Shown: piece after piece, positions 5,926 through 14,449 of the stretch | Numbering within the stretch: position 1 is the stretch's first letter | Layout of the letters: each line of letters begins with the position of its first letter | Assembly (NCBI GenBank): GCA_946479435.1 | Contig: CAMLFX010000064.1 | Span: forward strand, 1 to 18,716 | Direction: 5' to 3' | DNA from: an uncultured Sphingobacteriales bacterium | Lineage (GTDB): Bacteria > Bacteroidota > Bacteroidia > Chitinophagales > Chitinophagaceae | DNA length: 18,716 nt | Program-made: the position numbers and the translations under genes | Notes under the pieces: generated by a model | What the model was told of the DNA's origin: nothing | Databases searched by the model: none | The model's input: only the letters and a program-made list of their open reading frames with translations

Positions 5926-7134
5926 CTACTTATTAGTTTTCTGATATTCAGACGGCGTTAGGCCGGTGCTTTTCTTAAACACAGTATTAAATGTAGTTTT
6001 TGAGTTAAACCCAGCCTCAAAGCCTATTGATAAAATAGTAAGATTTCGTTTCTCTGGACTGATCAATAATCGTTTGGCTGTTTCTACTCGGTAACCGTTT
6101 ACAAGCTCGTAGAAGTTTTTGCCGGAAACCAGGCTCAACGACTGTGAAATCATATAGGACTGCACATTCGATCGTACTGATAACTCCTGTAGGGTAAGTT
6201 CCGGATCAAGGTATAGTTTATCGTTTTCAATCGCCTTTATTACCTTATCTACTATTTTCGCCGCCTGTTCTTCGCTGAGGCTGCTCTTTTGATATTTTAC
6301 TTTTTTTTCATCAAAAGTATTTGCCTCAACATTTTGTACAACAGCTGCTGCAGGTACTTCAGGTATTGGTGGCAACAGCGTTTCACCTATGCTATCATTT
6401 ACAGGCTCTATATGTATATCCTTCTGCATGTAGCCCTTGATAGAGGCATAATAAATGTAAATGATGAGCGCCCAGTAAGCGGTCATGTTCGATTTGCCAA
6501 TCGTAAACCCTTTTATGTAGTACGACAAAATAAAAGCGAGCAAGGCATAACCTATTAATAAGGCATTCCATATCAAAATGTTTCGTACCCATTTCAGGTT
6601 ATAGTGCTTGATATTCGAAAAGTTTTCCCTGATAAACTTTTGGTGCTTTCTATATAACGAGGCTGCCACAAAGAAATATCCAAAGAATACGATGAATTTG
6701 CCGATAGTAATATATAAGTGTAAAGGAGAGTGAAGCAATTCTGCATGTCCATCTATTATGGATATGTTGGCTTTATATGTAAAGAACCAATATTCTAAAG
6801 TATAAGCGGCCAGGGTGAGTACTGCCAAATGCAGCAAGTCCTTATTGAATGAACCCGGGCTGCTGAACATATGTAAATAAAAGTAGGTAGAAGGCACGCT
6901 TATCCAGATCAATGAGTCAGCGGTCCACGAATAATTCCATCCGAAGTACTGCTCTATAAATGGTAGCAGCAATAAGGAGCTGGCAGAGAAAATATGCGTC
7001 GCAAGAAAAATGGATTTGTATTTGTCCAGTTTGCGGTTGGCCATTAATATGATACAAAAAATGTATCCCTGTAGGCAGCCCAGCAGGGGAAGAAGCTGCA
7101 TAATTGCATAAATATCTATATTTAAATACACCAT
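5926..7134 (-). CDS. Membrane-anchored AraC-family transcriptional regulator (7TM + HTH)
   Basis: This 402-residue protein has an N-terminal half with about seven hydrophobic segments (about 12-32, 43-61, 73-91, 101-120, 139-161, 186-207 and 219-236). A linker rich in Pro, Ala and Val follows (about 240-275), then a C-terminal AraC-type double helix-turn-helix (about 293-399). The HTH shows LTLQELSVRSNVQSYMISQSL (first HTH), GKNFYELVNGYRVETAKRLL (linker helix) and ILSIGFEAGFNSKTTFNTVFKKSTGLTPSEYQ (second HTH and the family signature). A membrane-tethered DNA-binding design implies sensing a membrane or periplasmic signal, but the ligand is unknown. It is divergent from the TonB-dependent receptor gene across 192 bp, which makes that run its likely target, and it is convergent with the broken dehydrogenase. 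An ATG at codon 12 is an alternative start. Confidence 0.9.
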   Translation of the reverse strand: MVYLNIDIYAIMQLLPLLGCLQGYIFCIILMANRKLDKYKSIFLATHIFSASSLLLLPFIEQYFGWNYSWTADSLIWISVPSTYFYLHMFSSPGSFNKDLLHLAVLTLAAYTLEYWFFTYKANISIIDGHAELLHSPLHLYITIGKFIVFFGYFFVAASLYRKHQKFIRENFSNIKHYNLKWVRNILIWNALLIGYALLAFILSYYIKGFTIGKSNMTAYWALIIYIYYASIKGYMQKDIHIEPVNDSIGETLLPPIPEVPAAAVVQNVEANTFDEKKVKYQKSSLSEEQAAKIVDKVIKAIENDKLYLDPELTLQELSVRSNVQSYMISQSLSLVSGKNFYELVNGYRVETAKRLLISPEKRNLTILSIGFEAGFNSKTTFNTVFKKSTGLTPSEYQKTNK

Positions 7135-7233
7135 ATAAACAGACCGGCCAACGGTAAAAGTACACTATAGGTACGAATAAATGAATAGCACCAAACATTA
7201 AGCTGTTGTCTTTCAGGTATTTACAAACCTCCC

Positions 7234-7268
7234 AATTTATTCGAACTGCAAAATCGTACGGATAAATT
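7234..7268. repeat. Inverted repeat in the divergent regulator/receptor gap, candidate operator
   Basis: AATTTATTCG (7234-7243) and CGGATAAATT (7259-7268) are complementary at 9 of 10 positions, with a 15-bp spacer. A second weaker pair, CCCGG (7271-7275) and CCGGG (7291-7295), follows. Both sit between the divergent AraC-type regulator and receptor genes, upstream of a -7-like box at 7299, where an operator would be expected. Binding is not shown. Confidence 0.4.
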
Positions 7269-7298
7269 AACCCGGGCGTTCGGCTGCTTACCGGGAAT

Positions 7299-7306
7299 CA
7301 TCTTTG
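7299..7306 (+). promoter_or_regulatory. Possible -7 box of the TonB-dependent receptor gene
   Basis: CATCTTTG differs from TAnnTTTG at one position and lies 20 bp before the ATG at 7327. No good -33 TTTG is present at the usual distance, as expected for a promoter that needs an activator such as the divergent AraC-type protein. Confidence 0.3.
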
Positions 7307-7326
7307 CGCCACAAAATACAAAATAC

Positions 7327-9708
7327 ATGATACGCACACAAAGCTTAAACATTATGGTAAATTTGCATGTTATTACCTTGCTGGGAGCAATGTTTATCTT
7401 TTCCGATTCCAGGGGGCAAACATTAACACAAACGATCAAAGGACATATCACAGACCAGCAGTCCGGGGCTGGCATACCAGGAGCAAGTATTGCCATTAAC
7501 AGTGATGACTATAACACAGGAACAGTGTCAGACGCCGATGGTAATTATGTAATACCTGCTATTCCAATCGGTAAGGTTACAGTAAAAATATCTTATATGG
7601 GTTATCAGGACCAGGTAATACCGGATGTTGCCGTTCAACCTGGGAAAGAGACTCTCTTAGATGTAGAGATGTTAGAAAAGGTGCAATTGATTAATGAAGT
7701 GATAGTAAAAGCTAACCGCGAAAAAATCACAGATAAACAGATGGCTACGGTCAGCGTAAATATCTTCAACGCTGACGATACCCGCCGCTATGCAGGCAGC
7801 AGAAACGATGTAGCGCGTATGGCCAGCAATTTTGCTGGTGTTATCAGTAATAATGACAGCAGAAACGACATCATTATAAGAGGTAACGCCCCAACAGGAT
7901 TACTGTGGCGAATCGAAGGCATAGATGTGCCCAACCCTAATCATTTTGGCCAGTCTGGTGCTACAGGTGGCCCAATAAGTATGATTAATAATAATGTTCT
8001 TGATAAATCCGCTTTCTATACCAGTGCTTTCCCGGCACTATTTGGTAATGCTAACGCTGGTGTATTCGATATTCGGTTGAGAGATGGCAATCATGACAAA
8101 AGGGAATACACAGCACAAATCGGCTTATCCGGTTTAGAATTCGGTGCAGAAGGATATTTTTCAAAAAACAGCACTGCGTCTTACCTTATAAATTACAGGT
8201 ATAGTATTCCGGGGCTGCTGCAAGAAGTAGGTATAGTTACTGGTACAGGCAATGCTATTCCTTACTACCAGGACCTAAGTTTCAAGATTAGCATACCAAC
8301 TCAAAAAGCCGGTAAATTTACTCTGTTCGGTGTTGGTGGATTAAGTAACATTACTTTTAAAGGTGATATTGCCGACACTGCCAACTTTTATAATGATCCA
8401 TATAAAAACCTTGACTTCAACAGTAACAGCGGCGTCACTGGCTTCTCTAATACCTATTTTATAAACAATACGTTATCTAACAAGATTACGTTTGCTGTTA
8501 CAGGGCAACAAATAAAAACAATACAAGATTCTTTAGATGATGTACGCACCCCATTCCCAGATTATAGAGAACATACGAATGAATGGAAATATACCGTCAC
8601 AGATAATGTAAATAAGAAATTCTCTTCAAGAGACAGGCTGCAGGCTGGTGTAACATTCAATAATATTCATTTTTCTTTTGCGGACAGCACTTCTATGGAC
8701 GGCGTTATGATACCGCTGCACAAAGATCAGGGGAATACCCAATTGTTACAGGCATACGCCGCGTGGCAACATCGATTTACTGATAAAGTAACTTTAAACT
8801 CAGGCTTATACAGTCAGTATCTAACCTTAAACCATACCTACACCATAGAACCGCGTATGGGTGCAAAAATACAGGCAGGCCAATCAGGTTTTGTGAACCT
8901 TGGTGCGGGTATGCACAGCCAAATACAGGACCTGCATCTTTATTTTCTGAAAACAGCAGCTCCAGATAACGATTATATTGAAACCAACCGTACGCTTGAC
9001 TTTACCAGAAGTGCACAATTTGCAGCGGGATGGGAACAAACATTGTTTGATAAATGGCATTATAAAATAGAGGCTTATTACCAGTATATATATAACGCAC
9101 CTGTAGAAACAATACCCAGCACATTTTCAGCATTAAACTTTGGTTCTGACTACAGTTCTGTAAAAGAGGATCGTTTAGTAAATAAAGGTACTGGCCGTAA
9201 CTATGGCCTGGAACTTACGCTAGAGAAAAATTTCAGCAAGGGTTATTATGTTACTGCTACCGCATCACTTTTCAATTCTTTATATGCCGGCAGCGATAAC
9301 ATTGAAAGGAATACTACTTATAATAACAACTTTGTATTTAACCTACTGGCCGGTAAAGAATGGAGCATAGGAAAATCAGACGCGATATGTATAGATGGTA
9401 AGCTGACCACAGCAGGTGGTAAACGTTATATCCCTATTGATTTGCAAGCATCAAAAAACCAGTCTGAAACTGTATATGATTACTCCCAGGCATTTGAGCA
9501 CAAATACAGTGACTATTTAAGGGGTGATATTAAAATTACCTATCGAATGAACCGCAGAAGGGCGATGCAGGAGATCTATATAGATCTTCAAAACGTTACA
9601 AATAATAAAAACATACTACGCCAGGGATTTGACAATAGATACAATGTTATACGCACGCAATATCAGCTGGGCTTCACACCATCTATTAACTATCGCATAC
9701 AATTTTAA
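7327..9708 (+). CDS. TonB-dependent outer-membrane receptor
   Basis: This is a 793-residue outer-membrane transporter. A signal peptide covers about residues 10-30 (the ATG at codon 10 is an alternative start). A CarboxypepD_reg-like beta-sandwich at about 36-115 (IKGHITDQQSGAGIPGASIAI...GTVSDADGNYVIPAIPIGKVTVKISYMGYQD) is followed by the plug at about 122-250, including VISNNDSRNDIIIRGNAPTGLLWRIEGIDVPNPNHFG. The rest is a 22-strand-type barrel ending in an aromatic residue (INYRIQF), as barrel assembly requires. Uptake would be driven by TonB-ExbBD, encoded elsewhere. There is no SusD partner, so this is not a glycan-utilisation pair. The substrate is unknown; the length and plug are closer to CarboxypepD_reg-type receptors than to SusC. 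The gene is 12 bp upstream of a CPBP protease gene and divergent from a membrane AraC regulator. Confidence 0.93.
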   Translation: MIRTQSLNIMVNLHVITLLGAMFIFSDSRGQTLTQTIKGHITDQQSGAGIPGASIAINSDDYNTGTVSDADGNYVIPAIPIGKVTVKISYMGYQDQVIPDVAVQPGKETLLDVEMLEKVQLINEVIVKANREKITDKQMATVSVNIFNADDTRRYAGSRNDVARMASNFAGVISNNDSRNDIIIRGNAPTGLLWRIEGIDVPNPNHFGQSGATGGPISMINNNVLDKSAFYTSAFPALFGNANAGVFDIRLRDGNHDKREYTAQIGLSGLEFGAEGYFSKNSTASYLINYRYSIPGLLQEVGIVTGTGNAIPYYQDLSFKISIPTQKAGKFTLFGVGGLSNITFKGDIADTANFYNDPYKNLDFNSNSGVTGFSNTYFINNTLSNKITFAVTGQQIKTIQDSLDDVRTPFPDYREHTNEWKYTVTDNVNKKFSSRDRLQAGVTFNNIHFSFADSTSMDGVMIPLHKDQGNTQLLQAYAAWQHRFTDKVTLNSGLYSQYLTLNHTYTIEPRMGAKIQAGQSGFVNLGAGMHSQIQDLHLYFLKTAAPDNDYIETNRTLDFTRSAQFAAGWEQTLFDKWHYKIEAYYQYIYNAPVETIPSTFSALNFGSDYSSVKEDRLVNKGTGRNYGLELTLEKNFSKGYYVTATASLFNSLYAGSDNIERNTTYNNNFVFNLLAGKEWSIGKSDAICIDGKLTTAGGKRYIPIDLQASKNQSETVYDYSQAFEHKYSDYLRGDIKITYRMNRRRAMQEIYIDLQNVTNNKNILRQGFDNRYNVIRTQYQLGFTPSINYRIQF

Positions 9709-9720
9709 AGAGGTTTGAAA

Positions 9721-10485
9721 ATGATTAAAAATTTTAGTGGCAAATTGCTGGGGTTGGTCTTACTCTTGTTTACATACCAATTGGCGGAAGCATTTATGCA
9801 TTTTTACAACGATGCTATTGCCTTTTTGTCCCTAATGGCATCTGTGTTATTACTAGCGCACATCATTGCCAAACAACTGGGGCTTGAAGGAATAAAAAGT
9901 TACAAACTGGTATGGAAAAAGGAAGGAAGGCATCTTTTCATTATAGGGTTGTTATCTGGGTTCGTTACATATTCACTGTCATTTGTCATTTCTTTATTCA
10001 CACACAGGGAAATAATAACAGCTCATGATTTTTCATTGCTGCCCATCCTGGGTAAACTAGTGCTGTTCATTGCCGGTACTTTTTTACCGTCTATAGCAGA
10101 AGATATTATCACGCGGGGATACGTATTTGCTATGTTTGGAAAAAATTGGAGCAAAATTGTATTTGTGCTTGTTTCTGCGCTGTTTTATGTATTAAACCAT
10201 CCGTATAAATTAGCAGCACCCGATGAAACATTAATCTATCTGTTCATTACAGGTATATTTCTTGCCATCCCGTTAGTGCTTACCAATTCATTGTGGTATT
10301 CTATAGGGCTGCATTGGGCATGCAACATCATTTACAGGATCACAAATGATGTACTGCATGTGATCTCTCCGGATGGCTATGGTTTAGCTTCACTAAGAAT
10401 ACTTATGCTAATAGTATTGTTGTCTATACCCTTTAATATTTATATACTGAAACGGCTTAAATACCGCACCACCTTATGGAGCTAG
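9721..10485 (+). CDS. CPBP family intramembrane metalloprotease
   Basis: A 254-residue polytopic membrane protein with about seven hydrophobic segments. The CPBP (Abi, CAAX-protease and bacteriocin-processing) motifs are present in order: motif 1 E127-D128...R132 (SIAEDIITRGYVF), motif 2 ALFYVLNH (about 153-160) and motif 3 HWACN (H198, N202). These would form the intramembrane glutamate/histidine active site. In motif 1 the second acidic residue is Asp rather than the usual Glu. ATG 9721 is chosen over TTG 9715 because a GA-rich AAAGAGG lies 7 bp before it, one of the few SD-like sites in the window. The gene follows the receptor by 12 bp and is probably co-transcribed. Known relatives process prenylated proteins or bacteriocins, or confer immunity; the substrate here is unknown. 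Confidence 0.85.
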   Translation: MIKNFSGKLLGLVLLLFTYQLAEAFMHFYNDAIAFLSLMASVLLLAHIIAKQLGLEGIKSYKLVWKKEGRHLFIIGLLSGFVTYSLSFVISLFTHREIITAHDFSLLPILGKLVLFIAGTFLPSIAEDIITRGYVFAMFGKNWSKIVFVLVSALFYVLNHPYKLAAPDETLIYLFITGIFLAIPLVLTNSLWYSIGLHWACNIIYRITNDVLHVISPDGYGLASLRILMLIVLLSIPFNIYILKRLKYRTTLWS

Positions 10486-10587
10486 TATGTGAATTAAAGC
10501 AGGTTTTTAGGAGAAAGTTTAAAAAAAATTTAAGAACACAATCAGTATTTATAAAATATAAATTCAGGCAGTATAAAAATTATAAGA

Positions 10588-11589
10588 ATGAAAAATATTA
10601 TGAAAGCAGTGGTATTTGAACAGACAGGGGCTCCTTGCGATGTGTTGAAAATGACAGAGGTAACCATACCAGAACCCGGTGAAGGGGAAGTAAGGGTGAA
10701 GATGCTGGTAAGTCCTATCAATCCTGCTGACTTGCTGTTTATTAATGGTGTGTACCGTATCAAACCGCAGTTTCCACAAATTGCAGGATTAGAGGGTGTG
10801 GGTGTTATTGATAAAATGCAAGACGGGTCTCAATTCAATAAAAATGCGCTGGTTGCTTTCAGGCATAAATGTTTGTGGGCAGAATATGTTATTGTACCAG
10901 AGAACAAGTTGATACCCTTGCCCGATAATTTCCCACTAGAGAAAGGAAGCCAGTTATCGCTAAACCCTATAACTGCCTACGCACTTTTAGAAGAAGCTGG
11001 CCTGAAGCAAGACGATTGGCTATTGATAAATGCTGGCAATTCAGGCGTTTCAAAAATAATCACACAACTGGCAAGGTTAAGAGGAATAAGAACCATAGTT
11101 GTAACACGTAATGAAAAAGAGGCGGAAGGACTTGATCTTATTGGGGCAACAAGCGTTTTAACATCACAGTCTGGTAACCTTGCAGAAAAGGTACTAGAGG
11201 CCACCGATCATAAAGGCGTGTCATGTGTGCTGGATGCGGTGGGTGAAGACCTGCTGTCAGAAATCCTCACTGTTATGGCACCATTTGGAAAGGTCATTTC
11301 GTACGGATTGCTTGGCAAGGGTAATGTAACTTACCACAACGCAACAATCATATTTAATAATCTGACCATAACCGGTTTTGGTATAGATGCATGGCTGTCG
11401 AAAAAAGGTGACGATGTTAGGAAAATATATAGTTCATTAGTGAAAACCATAGCAGGACCTGAATTCCAAATGCCTGTTGCTGCGGTTTTTCCAATGGCAG
11501 ATTTTTGCAAAGCATTTGAGTACCAAGAAAACAATGCTAATAGAGGCAAAGTACTGATTTCAATAAATAACCGTGAAGAAACAAAATGA
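10588..11589 (+). CDS. MDR-family NAD(P)H oxidoreductase, enoyl-reductase (ETR)-like
   Basis: This 333-residue medium-chain dehydrogenase/reductase lacks the Cys/His zinc ligands of alcohol dehydrogenases. The N-terminal GroES-like domain (about 1-125) shows SPINPADLLFINGVYRIKPQFPQIAGLEGVGVI, the pattern of 2-enoyl thioester and quinone reductases. The Rossmann domain (about 130-270) has NPITAYALLEEAG, then NAGNSGVSKIITQLARLRG (nucleotide loop at about 148-155, with a polar residue instead of the usual second Gly), VVTRNEKEAEGL, and GVSCVLDAVG at the substrate cleft. It would reduce an activated double bond or quinone with NADPH; the substrate is not readable from the sequence. Start is ATG 10588 or ATG 10600 (MKAVVFEQ), the latter being the more usual N-terminus. 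It lies 102 bp after the protease gene and 79 bp before the next frame opens. Confidence 0.88.
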   Translation: MKNIMKAVVFEQTGAPCDVLKMTEVTIPEPGEGEVRVKMLVSPINPADLLFINGVYRIKPQFPQIAGLEGVGVIDKMQDGSQFNKNALVAFRHKCLWAEYVIVPENKLIPLPDNFPLEKGSQLSLNPITAYALLEEAGLKQDDWLLINAGNSGVSKIITQLARLRGIRTIVVTRNEKEAEGLDLIGATSVLTSQSGNLAEKVLEATDHKGVSCVLDAVGEDLLSEILTVMAPFGKVISYGLLGKGNVTYHNATIIFNNLTITGFGIDAWLSKKGDDVRKIYSSLVKTIAGPEFQMPVAAVFPMADFCKAFEYQENNANRGKVLISINNREETK

Positions 11590-11719
11590 CATTGAACTGC
11601 ATGTCTTTTCATGACACAATATTTCCCAAAAAATAAAAAATACTCTTGAAGTATATAAAATCTCAATTATGAAAATTACTATGTTAGCTAATAGCCCCCA
11701 AATAATTAAGATGGCTATA

Positions 11720-12643
11720 ATGCGATTTATATTACTATTGAGCGCTGTATTGTTTTATCATACCAGCGCCATTGGTAAAGATGAAGCTAATGCCCGTACG
11801 CTAATCGATACTACCTACGTAACAAGCGATGGAGTGTCTTTATATGTACATACTGCAGGAAAGGGTACCCCCTGTATTTTTGTACACGGTGGGCCTGGCG
11901 CCTGGAGTAAATCATTTGAAGTATTAGGTGGCAGTAATTTTGAATCAAATCTGCGCATGTGTTTTTATGACCAGCGTGGCTGTGGCAGATCTGGTGATGC
12001 GACCAATAATGACTACAGTCTTCAACGTATGGTGGCTGATATAGAGGAAATACGCAGACTGTCAGGGGCCGATAAAGTTTATATAATGGCCCATTCCTTC
12101 GGCGGTATTCTGGCCTGTAAATACGCACAAAGATACCCACAGCATGTACTTGGGCTTATTCTGTTAAACGTAACGCTAGATATAAAACAATCGCTAAGGT
12201 CACAAATACAGTATGTAAATTCACTCACTGGGTCAAACATACCGAGCAGTGAGAACGACCCAATGCCATCTTTCTATAAAGCAATGACCACAATGAGGGA
12301 AAGGCAGTTGTCTTATAAAATCCTGTCTGGGAATAGAGCAACTACCGATAAGCTTGACAGCATTGACGCTACTAATACGAGTAATTATACTTTTGCCAAA
12401 TTGGCTCTTAACATACCAGACTATTTTGATGACTTTACTTTAATCTCTGCATTTATAACTGTGCCCATTCTGGTTGTGGCGGGAACTGAAGACCATGCTA
12501 TAGGACCTGACCATTATAAAAGATTTCATTTCCCCAATCAAACAACCGTAGCTATTAACGGTGGGCATGTTCTGTATTATGAGCAAAATAGTGCGTTATT
12601 GACTGCAGTAAATCAATTTTTAGAGAAAAATGATATGCGGTAA
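11720..12643 (+). CDS. Secreted alpha/beta hydrolase, proline iminopeptidase-like (S33)
   Basis: From ATG 11720 the protein has 307 residues and a signal peptide (MRFILLLSAVLFYHTSAIGK). The upstream ATG at 11669 would add 17 residues before that peptide and is less likely. The S33 signature HGGPG (residues 56-60) supplies the oxyanion region. DQRGCGRS (84-91) follows. The nucleophile elbow AHSFGG places Ser126, the acid is Asp258 (AGTEDHAIG) and the base His283 (NGGHVLYYE), so the triad is complete. A short cap domain lies between about 155 and 240. The family cleaves N-terminal proline or hydrolyses related amides and esters, and specificity cannot be fixed by sequence alone. Export to the periplasm is predicted. 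It is in the same run as the oxidoreductase and is followed by a secreted cupin after 49 bp. Confidence 0.88.
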   Translation: MRFILLLSAVLFYHTSAIGKDEANARTLIDTTYVTSDGVSLYVHTAGKGTPCIFVHGGPGAWSKSFEVLGGSNFESNLRMCFYDQRGCGRSGDATNNDYSLQRMVADIEEIRRLSGADKVYIMAHSFGGILACKYAQRYPQHVLGLILLNVTLDIKQSLRSQIQYVNSLTGSNIPSSENDPMPSFYKAMTTMRERQLSYKILSGNRATTDKLDSIDATNTSNYTFAKLALNIPDYFDDFTLISAFITVPILVVAGTEDHAIGPDHYKRFHFPNQTTVAINGGHVLYYEQNSALLTAVNQFLEKNDMR

Positions 12644-12692
12644 ATGAAGAGATTTGTCCTTCGGAGTTTAATTCAAAAATGATCAAAACAAT

Positions 12693-13082
12693 ATGAAGTA
12701 TTATCTCGTTCTAATTTACTTATTCATAATTTCAAATGCTATGGCACAGCAGAATTTACTTATCAGGAAGAATCTTGAATCTGCTTTAATGGATCAAAAA
12801 GTATCCAAAGTTGAAATACAGGAAATTACGTTTCCGATAAGGCAAATAGCTCCCAAGCATTTACATCCATGCCCGGTAGTTGGTTACATTAAATCAGGGT
12901 CCGTTCTTTTTCAAATTGAAGGAAAAGACCCTATCATTTTAAAAGAAGGAGACTCGTTTTATGAGCCCAAAAATGTAAACATCCTACATTTTGACAATGC
13001 TTCAAATGATAAGCCAATGACCTTTATTGCTTTTTATCTGAAAGAAGCGGGTGAAGAAAATATAAAATTTGTTCATCAATAA
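12693..13082 (+). CDS. Secreted cupin-domain protein
   Basis: This 129-residue protein has a signal peptide (MKYYLVLIYLFIISNAMA, cleavage before Gln19). The rest is one cupin barrel. Motif 1 is PKHLHPCPVVGYIKSG, with His56 and His58 present but no acidic residue at the usual third position. Motif 2 is EGDSFYEPKNVNILHFDNAS, in which the usual P-x-G-x-x-H is replaced by PKNVNILH. Metal binding is therefore uncertain, although His99 might compensate. The family includes dioxygenases, isomerases and non-enzymatic sensors. The extracytoplasmic location beside the secreted hydrolase suggests they act on the same compartment's substrates. The AT-rich composition of this and the next three genes differs slightly from the receptor run, which may hint at separate ancestry. 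Confidence 0.8.
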   Translation: MKYYLVLIYLFIISNAMAQQNLLIRKNLESALMDQKVSKVEIQEITFPIRQIAPKHLHPCPVVGYIKSGSVLFQIEGKDPIILKEGDSFYEPKNVNILHFDNASNDKPMTFIAFYLKEAGEENIKFVHQ

Positions 13083-13183
13083 TCAGTAAAACATGGAACG
13101 AAATGTTAATGTCCATCAGTTTACAGCGGGCATTTTTAGAGACTGCATTAATTGTACAACGCACATAAAATGAAAAATTAATT

Positions 13184-13597
13184 ATGCCATTTGTAAGAAT
13201 CAGTTTGCCAAAATCTTTTTCGCAAGCGACAAAAGACAATGTGTCACTTTCCGTTCACCATGCACTCATACAGGAATTTAAAATTCCGGAAAATGACTAT
13301 TTTCATATAATCGAAGAGTTGGAGCCAAAACAGATTAAGTTTCCCGAAACCTATTTGGACGTGGCTCATACTTCAGACATTATATATATTCAGATCATTG
13401 CAGGACAGGGACGTACGTTTGAACAAAAAAAAGGCTTGTATAGAGAAATAACGGAAAGGATAACGGGCTCCACAGCTATCACAAAAAATAACATAATCAT
13501 AGTGTTGGTGGAAAATGAAGGTAAGCAGAACTGGTCATTTGGGAATGGCGAAATACAAGAACCAAAACATTTCAAGAATGAAAATTTCAAACATTAA
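13184..13597 (+). CDS. Tautomerase-family protein
   Basis: This 137-residue cytoplasmic protein begins MPFVRISLPKSFS. Removal of the initiator Met would expose Pro2 as the N-terminal catalytic base, the hallmark of the tautomerase/4-oxalocrotonate tautomerase superfamily. The following helix (DNVSLSVHHALIQEFKIPENDYFHIIEEL) and strand SDIIYIQIIAGQGRTFEQKKGLYREITERI match the double beta-alpha-beta layout of the longer Tautomerase_2 type. ENEGKQNWSFGNGEIQ resembles the C-terminal EVPKEDWSFGNG-type segment of these proteins. The reaction would be proton transfer on a keto-enol acid or dehalogenation; the substrate is unknown. The last 20 bp overlap the next gene, so the two are probably translated together. 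It lies 101 bp after the secreted cupin. Confidence 0.87.
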   Translation: MPFVRISLPKSFSQATKDNVSLSVHHALIQEFKIPENDYFHIIEELEPKQIKFPETYLDVAHTSDIIYIQIIAGQGRTFEQKKGLYREITERITGSTAITKNNIIIVLVENEGKQNWSFGNGEIQEPKHFKNENFKH

Positions 13598-13967
13598 CAG
13601 CTGTCTGAAAAATATAGAAACAGACCAAAAAGTAGGAATAAAGCTTGTTTATTTAACTGGTGATGAGAAGATGTCGGTATTTGCAATCGAATTAGCGAAG
13701 GGACTGCACATTCCGGCACATTACCACAAGAATGACATTGAAACATATTTTATACTTGAAGGACAAGGCATCATACATTCAGGTATCCTGGAAAATGAAA
13801 ATGTTCTTTGGAATGCCGAAATACAAGTTAATGCAGGAGACTGTTTCACCATACATCCAGGAGAAGTTCATGAATTTAAGAATGTTTCAGAAAACACCCT
13901 TCGAATACTTGGAACAGCGCCGTTAAGCCACAGTAAGAATGACAGGTATTTTATCGCAGTGGAATAA
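13578..13967 (+). CDS. Cytoplasmic metal-binding cupin-domain protein
   Basis: This 129-residue single cupin starts at ATG 13578 inside the end of the tautomerase gene, giving a 20-bp overlap. A longer frame upstream runs through the tautomerase and is not meaningful. Motif 1 is PAHYHKNDIETYFILEGQG, with His48, His50 and Glu55 as metal ligands. Motif 2 is GDCFTIHPGEVHEFKN, with His98. The ligand set is complete, so divalent metal binding is likely. IETYFILEG is a standard cupin_2 strand. There is no signal peptide, unlike the other cupin in this run. It could be a dioxygenase or isomerase working with the tautomerase, or a sensor of the same compound; sequence alone cannot decide. Confidence 0.85.
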   Translation: MKISNINSCLKNIETDQKVGIKLVYLTGDEKMSVFAIELAKGLHIPAHYHKNDIETYFILEGQGIIHSGILENENVLWNAEIQVNAGDCFTIHPGEVHEFKNVSENTLRILGTAPLSHSKNDRYFIAVE

Positions 13968-14112
13968 CAAACCTCTTAACAGCCGCTAGCAAGTGAAAAG
14001 AGAAAAAATATTCCCGAAATGACGTTCCCTTAAGCAATACTAAGCCCATATGGAAATGCTTGAAATAATTGAGTTTCGTAAAAAAATAAAGAAATAAAAC
14101 AATTCTAATTCT

Positions 14113-14397
14113 ATGTTCATCATTCAATTAACGTATACCTGTTCATTGGCCGAAGTAGACCAGTTACTCGATGATCATAAGCTCTTCCTTGAAAAATATT
14201 ATGCAGAAGGAATATTTATGCTTTCCGGTAGAAAACAGCCACGAACCGGCGGGATTATTTTGGCCCAAGCAGAAAATCTAGCGACAATAGAGAAAGTCAT
14301 CGCAGAAGACCCTTTTAACTTGCATGGATTAGCACACTACACCATCACAGAATTTATACCAACGATGGCAAGTGAGACCTTAAAAACTATATTATAG
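14113..14397 (+). CDS. YciI-like (YCII) family protein
   Basis: This 94-residue protein shows the compact YciI ferredoxin-like fold: MFIIQLTYTCSLAEVDQLLDDHKLFLEKYYAEG, SGRKQPRTGGIILAQ, then ATIEKVIAEDPFNLHGLAHYTITEFIPT. His22 (DDH) and Asp66 (EDPF) are the conserved putative active-site pair. Members are small dimeric proteins seen next to or fused with dioxygenases and dehalogenases. A muconolactone-isomerase-like fold has been noted, but the activity is usually unknown. It is the last gene of the same-strand run, 145 bp after the metal-binding cupin. Co-occurrence with cupins and a tautomerase suggests a role in small-molecule turnover. No terminator is apparent downstream. Confidence 0.87.
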   Translation: MFIIQLTYTCSLAEVDQLLDDHKLFLEKYYAEGIFMLSGRKQPRTGGIILAQAENLATIEKVIAEDPFNLHGLAHYTITEFIPTMASETLKTIL

Positions 14398-14449
14398 AAA
14401 ATGTAGAAGTACAAGCACATCACAGTCACAATTGTCTCCTGGACCCCAC

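Noticed and set aside
6917..7198. 93-residue minus-strand frame overlapping the regulator 5' end
   Set aside because: It is in another frame of the well-supported AraC-type gene and has no protein-like pattern.
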